Below are positions 1-5,353 of a stretch of DNA of 6,364 nt, in pieces (position 1 is the stretch's first letter; the number at the start of each line of letters is the position of its first letter). Source of the DNA: Anaerolineales bacterium (GTDB taxonomy: Bacteria > Chloroflexota > Anaerolineae > Anaerolineales > Villigracilaceae); the NCBI GenBank assembly GCA_016789485.1, contig JAEURE010000165.1, forward strand, positions 1 to 6,364. Reading direction: 5' to 3'. Both the position numbers and the translations under genes were made by a program. The notes under the pieces are model-generated. The model had not been told where the DNA came from. It was given only the letters and a program-made list of their open reading frames with translations, and made no database searches.

Positions 1-1
1 T

Positions 2-1300
2 GGCAAGGAAACTGCACTCGCGCAGATCATCAAACTTGTGGAAGATGCGCAAGGCAGCAAGGCTCCCATCCAAAAGATAGCAGATCAGGTTTCGGCAGGG
101 TTTGTGCCGATCGTGATCGCGATCGCTGCATTGACATTCCTGGGCTGGTATTTCTTTGGCCCAACTTTGCCGATCAATTCGGATATAAATAACTTCACCC
201 GCGCGCTGATCTACATGGTTGCTGTGCTGGTGATCGCCTGCCCATGTGCGATGGGGCTTGCCACACCGACCGCCATCATGGTTGGGACAGGCAAAGGCGC
301 TGAAGCAGGGATTCTCTTCCGCAACAGTGAAGCGTTGGAACGTGCGGGGAACGTCTCTGTGGTTGTGCTTGATAAAACTGGCACGATCACCAAGGGTCAA
401 CCTGCTGTGACGGATATTATTTCAATTGGTGTTTCGCAGGATGAACTATTGAAACTGGCTGCCTCTGTTGAGAAGGGGAGTGAGCATCCGCTTGGTGAAT
501 CCATTTGGGCGGAAGCAACTACTCGTGGGTTGACTTTAGTAGAACCAACTGGTTTTAAGGCAGAGGCTGGACATGGCGTTCAGGCCGAGATCGAAGGAAG
601 AAGCGTCATTGTTGGGAACAAGCGAATGTTCGAGGCGAGGGGAATCCAGTTAGGGAATCTCGAGTCTGAGGTATCACGTCTTCAGTCCGAAGCAAAAACA
701 GCAATGCTTGTTGCGATTGATAATCAGGCTGCTGGAATTATCGCGGTGGCGGATACGATCAAGGATAGCTCGAAGGATGCGATTTCTGACCTGCATAAAA
801 TGGGCCTGAAGGTCGCGATGATCACGGGCGATAACCAAAAAACTGCGGATGCGATCGCGAAGCAGGTTGGTATTGATGTGGTGCTGGCGGAAGTTTTGCC
901 TGAAGGTAAATCTGCTGAAGTGAAGAAATTACAAACAAGCGCCGAAGGTGAGACATCAAAAGTTGTTGCCATGGTCGGTGACGGTGTGAACGATGCGCCT
1001 GCTCTTGCTCAAGCCGATGTCGGTCTTGCAATAGGAACAGGTACGGATGTGGCGATGGCTGCGGCGCCTGTGACCTTGATGAGCGGTGACCTGCGCGGTG
1101 TTGCACGTGCGATCTTGCTCTCCCGCAAGACGCTGTCCACCATCAAACAGAATCTGTTCTGGGCGTTTATCTACAACGTCATCCTGATCCCTGCAGCCAT
1201 GTTCGGATATTTGAACCCAATGCTCGCCGCTGGTGCGATGGCATTCAGCAGTGTCTTTGTGGTGACAAACAGTTTGCGCTTACGAAGTGTGAAAATTTAA
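2..1300 (+). CDS. copA: Cu(+)-exporting P1B-type ATPase (CopA), 5'-truncated by the window
   Basis: ATP-driven export of monovalent copper across the cytoplasmic membrane. The open frame runs in from the window edge at base 2 with family sequence before any start codon (the GTG at 38 is internal), so the N-terminal metal-binding domain(s), the first membrane spans and most of the actuator domain are missing. Visible in order: a membrane span at about 95-160, the metal-binding CPC motif (239-247) in the span before the P-domain, the phosphorylated Asp of DKTGT (371-385), the N-domain His-Pro of SEHPL (485-490), TGDN (824-835), GDGVND (977-994), the Tyr-Asn pair of the next span (1172-1177) and Met-x-x-Ser-Ser in the last span (1238-1252). 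CPC with YN and MxxSS is the signature of the Cu+ subgroup, not Zn/Cd/Pb. It heads the visible part of a copper cluster that ends with a CopZ-type chaperone. The frame is intact; the stop is TAA. Confidence 0.96.
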   Translation, partial: GKETALAQIIKLVEDAQGSKAPIQKIADQVSAGFVPIVIAIAALTFLGWYFFGPTLPINSDINNFTRALIYMVAVLVIACPCAMGLATPTAIMVGTGKGAEAGILFRNSEALERAGNVSVVVLDKTGTITKGQPAVTDIISIGVSQDELLKLAASVEKGSEHPLGESIWAEATTRGLTLVEPTGFKAEAGHGVQAEIEGRSVIVGNKRMFEARGIQLGNLESEVSRLQSEAKTAMLVAIDNQAAGIIAVADTIKDSSKDAISDLHKMGLKVAMITGDNQKTADAIAKQVGIDVVLAEVLPEGKSAEVKKLQTSAEGETSKVVAMVGDGVNDAPALAQADVGLAIGTGTDVAMAAAPVTLMSGDLRGVARAILLSRKTLSTIKQNLFWAFIYNVILIPAAMFGYLNPMLAAGAMAFSSVFVVTNSLRLRSVKI

Positions 1301-1359
1301 GACGATAGATCACGGACGATGGACCACCATTTATGGTCTGCCGTCCATCGTCCGTGATC
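1301..1359. repeat. 17-bp inverted repeat with imperfect 14-bp tandem unit, after copA
   Basis: The arm at 1308-1324 (begins gatcacggacgatgga) pairs perfectly with 1343-1359 (ends tccatcgtccgtgatc). A smaller inner pairing, accat 1326-1330 with atggt 1333-1337, closes the tip. The left side also contains a direct repeat: 1301-1313 and 1315-1327 agree at 11 of 13 positions, and both differences are transitions. No T-run follows the stem, so it is unlikely to be a classical intrinsic terminator. Its right arm ends 9 nt before the start chosen for the TRASH gene. It could be a dispersed REP-like intergenic repeat, an mRNA-stabilising 3' hairpin for copA, or a structure limiting downstream translation. 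The sequence structure is certain; the role is not. Confidence 0.85.
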
Positions 1360-1368
1360 AAGAATGAA

Positions 1369-1566
1369 ATGATGAATCCAATTCCCGAACCCCAAATCAT
1401 AAAATCCGCTTGCGGCGGAGAACTGAAAGACCCATCCCTTTACCCAAGCGCGGACTTTCACGGTGAAACAATTTACTTTTGCAATGCCGCTTGCTTGAAG
1501 GCATTTTTGAAATCTCCCGAAGCCTTCATGGCTGGCGAAGTGGAACACCCAGAGGAAGAGGCTTAA
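1369..1566 (+). CDS. Small TRASH/YHS-type heavy-metal-binding protein, 65 aa
   Basis: Stand-alone zinc-ribbon-like metal-binding domain, likely cytosolic; there is no signal peptide or membrane span. Cys15, Cys38 and Cys42 give C-x22-C-x3-C, matching the TRASH pattern (C-x19-22-C-x3-C). The segment around GETIYFCNAACLKAFLKSPE resembles the YHS consensus of G-x-x-YYFC-x-x-x-C-x-x-x-F-x-x-x-P. A short acidic tail (EVEHPEEEA) follows. In known families such domains are fused to copper ATPases or to metal-responsive regulators, and stand-alone forms sit beside copA, which fits this place between copA and the rest of the copper cluster. I infer sensing, buffering or delivery of Cu. Start: the frame stays open back to an ATG at 1333, but that lies inside the inverted repeat and would add residues with no family resemblance, so ATG 1369 (or 1372) is preferred. 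No strong ribosome binding site precedes either. Confidence 0.8.
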   Translation: MMNPIPEPQIIKSACGGELKDPSLYPSADFHGETIYFCNAACLKAFLKSPEAFMAGEVEHPEEEA

Positions 1567-1598
1567 TCAGCCTGTAGAAAAAGAAGGAAAAATTTAAC

Positions 1599-2108
1599 AT
1601 GAAAAAGATCGCTCTATTTACTCTTGTAATACTTGCGTTGACCCTTGCTGCATGTGCTCCGAAAGAAGCCGAAATGCCCAAGGCTGAACTGCCCGCTGGC
1701 AAAGCCTGGGCCGAAGGCAAGGAAATTTATTTCGTTCACACTGAAGCATCCGATGCGGGTGTGGCTGAAAAACTGACAGGCATGATGAAGTCACCCGTTA
1801 TTCTCGTGCCTTCGCTGGCAAGTGTGCCCGATGAATCACTTGCGAACGTGTATGTCTTTACCAATGGGCTGGAAGGTTCAGGCCCGTTCGGTTTTCAAGC
1901 CGATGTGTTTGACAATCCTCCTGGCACAGATGGCTATTCTCCGCTGCGCCGATTGAACGTCATTGCTTGGGGTGATGGCGCCACAGCCCGCGAATTAAAA
2001 TCCGTTGCGGAAGTGTTGGATGCGGAAGCCGCTGGCGAACTTACCATCGAACAGCCTGGTGTTGTCATCAACATGCCTTTCGTCGTTTGGGACGGCGGAC
2101 AACGATAA
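1599..2108 (+). CDS. Secreted lipoprotein of unknown function in the copper cluster, 169 aa
   Basis: Residues 1-19 form a lipoprotein signal: MKK, a hydrophobic core, then the lipobox LAAC with Cys19 as the lipidated residue. The mature protein would be anchored on the outer face of the cytoplasmic membrane. After a short linker (20-38) comes one compact domain (about 41-165). It starts EIYFVHTEASD and contains NVYVFTNG (83-90), GPFGFQADVFDNPPG (95-109), YSPLRRLN (113-120) and a C-terminal PGVVINMPFVVW stretch. This resembles a family of extracytoplasmic proteins of unknown function, which I believe is catalogued as DUF7482; the name is from memory. There is no Cys beyond the lipobox and no clustered His/Met, so no obvious metal site, although His47, Met62, Met63 and Met159 are possible ligands. 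A ribosome binding site, gaagga (1583-1588), lies 10 nt before the ATG. Position in the cluster suggests a periplasmic or extracellular role in copper handling, which is inference only. Confidence 0.88.
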   Translation: MKKIALFTLVILALTLAACAPKEAEMPKAELPAGKAWAEGKEIYFVHTEASDAGVAEKLTGMMKSPVILVPSLASVPDESLANVYVFTNGLEGSGPFGFQADVFDNPPGTDGYSPLRRLNVIAWGDGATARELKSVAEVLDAEAAGELTIEQPGVVINMPFVVWDGGQR

Positions 2109-2123
2109 AGAAATAAATAACAG

Positions 2124-2156
2124 GGAGCGGCCTGCTTTATTGAATAAGGCCGCTCC
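2124..2156 (+). promoter_or_regulatory. GC-rich intercistronic hairpin (attenuator or mRNA-stability element)
   Basis: Bases 2124-2132 (ggagcggcc) pair perfectly with 2148-2156 (ggccgctcc), with a possible G-U pair added outside and a 15-nt AT-rich loop. It lies in the 64-nt gap between the lipoprotein stop and the next ATG. No U-run follows (the next bases are tgcatattgagg), so complete intrinsic termination is not expected. Partial attenuation, or protection of the upstream mRNA 3' end after processing, are the likelier roles. Confidence 0.55.
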
Positions 2157-2172
2157 TGCATATTGAGGTTCC

Positions 2173-3366
2173 ATGTCCAAAAAACAAACACCTTCTGTTG
2201 ACCCTGTTGTGATCGTCATGCTCGGCGTTGTATTCGTTGCAGTTGCCGCTGCAATGATCGCATTCCAACCCGACTCGAATTCCATCAACATCGCCACAGA
2301 CGCAGGCACGATGAGCCAGCTTCTCGTTGCATTTGTCACTGGCATCACCACAGGCGGCTTAAGCTGCCTTGCGGTGCAGGGCGGCTTGCTCGCAAGTTCC
2401 CTCGCTCATCAGATCGAGCAGGATTATGTTCAACATGCTGCGACAACCAAAAAAGCAAAAGCAGCTCCGCGTTCCAACTCCGCATTGCCCATTGCACTCT
2501 TTCTGCTTGCGAAACTGGTCGCGTACACATTGCTTGGCGCGCTCCTCGGCTGGCTGGGTTCCTATCTCACTCTCAGCCCGCTCACTCGCGCCTTCCTCAT
2601 GATCGCCATCGGCATCTTCATGATCGGCAATGCGCTGCGCATGTTCAACGTCCATCCCATCTTTCGTTACTTTTCCATCGAGCCGCCGAAATTTATCACA
2701 CGCTACATCCGCCGCACTGCCAAAGGGACAGACACCGCCACGCCGATCTTCCTCGGCTTACTTACCGTTTTTATCCCCTGTGGTGTGACTCAAGCCATGA
2801 TGGCAACCGCCCTCGGCACCGGTAGCGCACTGATGGGCGCAGCTTTGATGTTAGCCTTCACCCTAGGCACCAGTCCCGTCTTTTTTGTGGTCGCTTATCT
2901 TGCCACTGAACTCGGCTCGAAACTCGAAAAATTCTTCATGCGATTTGTCGCCGTCGTTGTTTTAATCTTGGGACTCGTGACTCTTGACGGTGGACTCAAT
3001 TTGATGGGTTCGCCCCTCTCGCTTCAAAACATGACCCGTAGTTGGTTCCCCTCTCAAACAGAAGCCAACGCTGTAGCAGATTCTCCTGGAACCGCCATCA
3101 CCGACGAGATCATCCTCAACGTAGAGAATGAAGGATATTTCCCCACCACGCTCAAAGCTCCTGCTGGAAAAGATCTAACCCTGAGCCTCATCACAGACCA
3201 GACCTACTCCTGCGCAAGAGACTTTGTCATCCCCGCCTTGAATTACTACGAACTACTGCCTGATACCGGAACCGTTCAAGTGACCATTCCCGCCCAGAAA
3301 GCAGGCTCGACTCTGTTCTTCACCTGCTCGATGGGTATGTATACAGGGCAGATCGTATTTGAATAA
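2173..3366 (+). CDS. SafE/UreH-like (DsbD_2-type) membrane protein with C-terminal cupredoxin-like domain, 397 aa
   Basis: Predicted copper- or thiol-redox-handling integral membrane protein. Residues 11-31 are a first hydrophobic span. The sulfite exporter TauE/SafE-like (UreH, DsbD_2) core covers about 47-278: spans near 48-76, 104-131, 137-156, 190-215, 217-245 and 256-272. It is built as two halves, each with a conserved Cys in a helix start: GGLSCLAVQGG (Cys65) and IPCGVTQAMM (Cys203), a layout like the CcdA/DsbD redox pair. A linker (280-310) leads to a cupredoxin-like beta domain (312-397) with YSCARDFVIP (Cys347) and FFTCSMGMYTGQI (Cys385, Met387, Met389). That domain has no His, so a classical blue-copper site is absent and a Cu(I) thiolate/thioether site is more plausible. 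A short ribosome binding site (gagg, 2165-2168) precedes the ATG. The next gene, a CopZ-type chaperone, starts 24 nt after the stop, suggesting co-translation from one mRNA. Transport direction and substrate are not shown by sequence. Confidence 0.88.
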   Translation: MSKKQTPSVDPVVIVMLGVVFVAVAAAMIAFQPDSNSINIATDAGTMSQLLVAFVTGITTGGLSCLAVQGGLLASSLAHQIEQDYVQHAATTKKAKAAPRSNSALPIALFLLAKLVAYTLLGALLGWLGSYLTLSPLTRAFLMIAIGIFMIGNALRMFNVHPIFRYFSIEPPKFITRYIRRTAKGTDTATPIFLGLLTVFIPCGVTQAMMATALGTGSALMGAALMLAFTLGTSPVFFVVAYLATELGSKLEKFFMRFVAVVVLILGLVTLDGGLNLMGSPLSLQNMTRSWFPSQTEANAVADSPGTAITDEIILNVENEGYFPTTLKAPAGKDLTLSLITDQTYSCARDFVIPALNYYELLPDTGTVQVTIPAQKAGSTLFFTCSMGMYTGQIVFE

Positions 3367-3390
3367 AATAACAATCATTGTGGAGCCCTT

Positions 3391-3603
3391 ATGATCAAAA
3401 AAACCTTCAAAGTCTCAGACATGACCTGCAGCAACTGTGCCATGAAGCTTGAATCTCTCGAAGATACGCTCGAAGGCGTAAAGGAGATCAATGCCAGTTA
3501 TCACAGGTTGGAGATGGTCATCGAATATGACGAAACGAAACTGAACGAGGAACAGATCATCATGGCAGTGAAGAAAAAAGGCTATACTGCCACAGCTGCT
3601 TAA
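3391..3603 (+). CDS. copZ: CopZ-type copper chaperone, single HMA domain, 70 aa
   Basis: Cytosolic Cu(I) carrier of the ferredoxin-like (beta-alpha-beta-beta-alpha-beta) HMA fold, about the usual length of CopZ/Atx1 proteins. The metal loop MTCSNC (3421-3438; residues 11-16) supplies Cys13 and Cys16. The usual helix-1 pattern follows (AMKLESLEDTLEGV), then the VIEYDETKLNEEQI strand-helix and the family-like end KKKGYTATAA. It would hand copper to the CopA encoded upstream. The ggag at 3382-3385 lies 5 nt before the ATG. It is the last gene of the cluster: 24 nt after the membrane protein and directly followed by an intrinsic terminator. The metal could in principle be another soft ion such as Zn or Hg, but the Cu-type ATPase neighbour favours copper. 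Confidence 0.93.
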   Translation: MIKKTFKVSDMTCSNCAMKLESLEDTLEGVKEINASYHRLEMVIEYDETKLNEEQIIMAVKKKGYTATAA

Positions 3604-3605
3604 TG

Positions 3606-3642
3606 ACATCCCGCAGACATATTGTCTGCGGGATGTTTGTTT
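3606..3642 (+). terminator. Rho-independent terminator of the copper cluster
   Basis: A perfect 13-bp stem, acatcccgcagac (3606-3618) with gtctgcgggatgt (3624-3636), has a 5-nt loop and is followed by ttgttt. It starts 2 nt after the copZ stop codon. It is a textbook intrinsic terminator on the + strand. Confidence 0.92.
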
Positions 3643-3669
3643 GCGCATCCATTCTTTAGAAGGGAAAGA

Positions 3670-3810
3670 ATGAGATTGGCACTAATAGCGTTTGTGATAC
3701 TTCTCATCTTCACGGATCGGTTGGGCATGTCTCTCCGGCATGAAGTGACTGAAGGGATTTATGACTGGCATGAGCCCTGGCAGGATGGACATAAACAGTT
3801 TCCCAAATAA
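3670..3810 (+). CDS. Possible small single-span membrane protein, 46 aa, unknown function
   Basis: I do not recognise this protein. The ATG at 3670 is preceded by a purine-rich site, gaaggga (3659-3665), 4 nt upstream, the best support for translation. Residues 1-15 (MRLALIAFVILLIFT) are hydrophobic and could be a short membrane anchor or uncleaved signal; the rest is polar and Trp-containing (YDWHEPWQDGHKQFPK). The frame stays open upstream into the copZ terminator, which is not believable as coding. No promoter is evident between the terminator and this gene, so it may depend on read-through. It could equally be a chance frame. Its place right after a copper cluster, and a tail with two His, invite but do not establish a metal link. 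Confidence 0.42.
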   Translation: MRLALIAFVILLIFTDRLGMSLRHEVTEGIYDWHEPWQDGHKQFPK

Positions 3811-3905
3811 CTTTAAAAAGGTGCGGAAATTCATGGACTTCATTGTGTTATCTCCTTGGTAAATGTTCTCTAGGAGACGCTAATACCGTTTTGTAAGTTC
3901 CGAAA

Positions 3906-3935
3906 TTGGACTAGTACTTTTGGTTGGTGTATACT
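3906..3935 (+). promoter_or_regulatory. Sigma-70-like promoter for the DUF2203 gene (leaderless start)
   Basis: A TTGGAC -35 element (3906-3911) and a TATACT -10 element (3930-3935) are separated by 18 bp. The expected transcription start, 6-7 nt after the -10, falls at 3941-3942, on the A of the gene's ATG. There is no Shine-Dalgarno sequence in between, which fits a leaderless transcript. The rest of the spacer from 3811 holds only a weak 6-bp inverted repeat (tctcct 3851-3856, aggaga 3872-3877). Confidence 0.65.
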
Positions 3936-3941
3936 CGCCTT

Positions 3942-4325
3942 ATGCCCAAATATTACACCCCCAGCGAAGCTAACAATCTGCTTGAGATCGTCCGCCCGAT
4001 GGTGGGGGAGTTGATGGAGATCAGCGAAAGAATCCGCGAACATCAGCCGGAGATCTGGTCGGTGGTGGAAAAGTCCGCAGGCAATGGCGGGAACCCAGGC
4101 CTGAGCAAACTCCTGCCGGATTTTGACCGCCTCGATATCCTGATCCACCGTCTGCAAGACATGGGCATCGAGGTCAAAGACCTGACCACCGGGCTGATCG
4201 ATTTTCTCGCGGTACGCGATGGCAGAGTCATTTATCTTTGTTGGAAATACAACGAGGAGAGTATCCAGTTCTGGCACGAGTTGGATGCGGGGTTTGCAGG
4301 CCGTCAGTTGATCGATTGGGAATAA
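3942..4325 (+). CDS. DUF2203 family protein, 127 aa
   Basis: Soluble cytosolic protein of a family of unknown function (DUF2203), at typical length. Family landmarks in order: YYTPSEANNLL at the N-terminus (residues 4-14), a helical region (15-45), a second helix LDILIHRLQDMGIEVKDL with Lys79-Asp80, GLIDFLA (84-90), YLCW (98-101), FWHE (110-113) and GFAGRQ (117-122). Conserved Asp, Trp, His and Glu residues hint at a ligand or metal site, but no activity is known to me. The frame could extend to a TTG at 3924, but that lies upstream of the predicted transcription start and inside the promoter, so ATG 3942 is chosen. No ribosome binding site is present, consistent with a leaderless mRNA. The kinase gene follows after 118 nt. 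Confidence 0.88.
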   Translation: MPKYYTPSEANNLLEIVRPMVGELMEISERIREHQPEIWSVVEKSAGNGGNPGLSKLLPDFDRLDILIHRLQDMGIEVKDLTTGLIDFLAVRDGRVIYLCWKYNEESIQFWHELDAGFAGRQLIDWE

Positions 4326-4443
4326 AGACCCATTTCCATTCCATACGACGACATAGTCTGTGGAGATATTGTTAAGTTTGAACCTGAAGCAACTTTTACC
4401 CGTTCTGGTGAAGACGGACATTCCAAAAAACGGCAGTGAGCAG

Positions 4444-5274
4444 ATGAGCATAACCAAAATTGGACGCTACGAGATCGGATCCGAACTGACCCAGGGTGGG
4501 ATGGGTGTGATTTTCCTGGCAAAAGACCCTTACATTCAGCGCCAGGTCATTATCAAAGTCCTGATGTACAGCCGCACGTTGGATGACGTCTATAAGGATT
4601 TTTTTCAACGCGAGGCCGAGGTGATCGCCGCCCTGGAACACCCCGCGATCGTTCCCATCTATGATTTTGGCTGGCATGGTCCGCAACCGTATATTGTCAT
4701 GCGTTATATGTCAGGGGGAACTTTGCAGGACAGATTGAATCAGGGTGAACTGAAACTCACTGAAATGGCTCACATCCTCAAGCGCGTTTCTGATGCGTTG
4801 GATGCAGCCCATGCCCGAAATATCATTCATCGCGATGTCAAACCATCCAACATTCTATTCGACGTGACGGGCGAGGCCTTTCTCTCTGATTTTGGCATTG
4901 CCAAGTCCCAAACCATTACCGATGATGATGGGGAGTGGCTGGTGGGGACGCCCGCCTATATGAGCCCCGAACAGGTGCAGGGAAAACATGTGGATGGTCG
5001 TTCGGATGTCTATGCCCTTGGCGTCGTCCTCTATCGGCTGCTGACCGGACAGTTCCCCTTCTCCAGCGACTCGACCACGGCCCTGATCAATTCACATGTG
5101 GAACTGCCCGTACCGGATATTCGCAAGGTCAAGGAAAACATTCCCGCTGTATGGCAGGAAGTGATCGCAAAGGCGATGGCCAAGGATCCGAATGACCGCT
5201 ATGCCACGGCCGGTGAATTTGCCAACGACGTGAGCCAGGTGGTTTCAGGAAAATGGTACTTGAGGAAGTTGTAA
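4444..5274 (+). CDS. Hanks-type Ser/Thr protein kinase, kinase domain only, 276 aa
   Basis: PknB-like protein kinase that transfers phosphate from ATP to Ser/Thr of protein substrates; cytosolic, since no membrane span or extracellular domain follows the kinase fold. Residues from ATG 4444: nucleotide loop LTQGGMGVIF (15-24), ATP-binding Lys38 in VIIKVL, helix-C Glu57, catalytic loop HRDVKPSN (129-136; base Asp131), Mg-binding DFG (149-151), activation segment with possible phospho-acceptors Thr157, Thr159 and Thr169, TPAYMSPEQ (169-177, with SPE in place of APE), and DVYALG (188-193). All catalytic residues are present, so it should be active. The first Gly of the GxGGMG loop is Thr16. The protein stops right after the kinase domain, so the sensing partner must be separate. 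Start: an in-frame GTG at 4360 would add 28 residues unlike the family, whose members usually begin just before GRYEI; neither start has a clear ribosome binding site. An intrinsic terminator follows. Confidence 0.93.
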   Translation: MSITKIGRYEIGSELTQGGMGVIFLAKDPYIQRQVIIKVLMYSRTLDDVYKDFFQREAEVIAALEHPAIVPIYDFGWHGPQPYIVMRYMSGGTLQDRLNQGELKLTEMAHILKRVSDALDAAHARNIIHRDVKPSNILFDVTGEAFLSDFGIAKSQTITDDDGEWLVGTPAYMSPEQVQGKHVDGRSDVYALGVVLYRLLTGQFPFSSDSTTALINSHVELPVPDIRKVKENIPAVWQEVIAKAMAKDPNDRYATAGEFANDVSQVVSGKWYLRKL

Positions 5275-5294
5275 CCCCCGCGTACTTGCCCCTC

Positions 5295-5333
5295 AATGAC
5301 CTTGTTGTTTGTGATAAGGTCATTTTTTGTTTT
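5295..5333 (+). terminator. Rho-independent terminator after the kinase gene
   Basis: The stem aatgacctt (5295-5303) pairs with aaggtcatt (5316-5324) over 9 bp, with a 12-nt loop, followed by a T-rich tail (tttt g tttt, 5325-5333). It lies 20 nt after the kinase stop and separates it from rarD. Confidence 0.85.
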
Positions 5334-5343
5334 ATGGATTGAA

Positions 5344-5349
5344 AAGGAG
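5344..5349 (+). promoter_or_regulatory. Strong ribosome binding site fixing the rarD start
   Basis: The aaggag motif is the best Shine-Dalgarno match in the window and lies 4 nt before ATG 5354. It excludes the in-frame TTG at 5327, which lies within the terminator tail. Confidence 0.8.
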
Positions 5350-5353
5350 AAAA

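Noticed and set aside
822..1106. Minus-strand frame of 94 codons inside copA
   Set aside because: It covers the conserved P-domain motifs of copA in antisense and has a low-complexity, His/Gln/Arg-rich translation typical of shadow frames.
1308..1359. Inverted repeat as intrinsic terminator of copA
   Set aside because: No T-rich tract follows the stem on the + strand, and the next bases lead straight into the TRASH gene of the same cluster.
1333..1368. Longer 77-aa form of the TRASH protein starting at ATG 1333
   Set aside because: The ATG falls in the loop side of the 17-bp inverted repeat, the extra residues do not resemble the family, and no ribosome site precedes it.
4360..4443. 28-residue N-terminal extension of the kinase from GTG 4360
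   Set aside because: It directly follows an in-frame stop, has no ribosome site and does not resemble kinase N-termini. ATG 4444 begins just before GRYEI as usual, although the start remains not fully proven.
3870..4457. 195-codon open frame on the minus strand
   Set aside because: It lies antisense across the complete DUF2203 gene, whose family motifs are clear. The minus translation shows no recognisable domain, so it is a shadow of codon bias.
5305..5335. Promoter for rarD (ttgttt ... ttttat) overlapping the terminator
   Set aside because: Spacing of 19 bp and poor matches inside a T-rich terminator tail; not distinguishable from composition.
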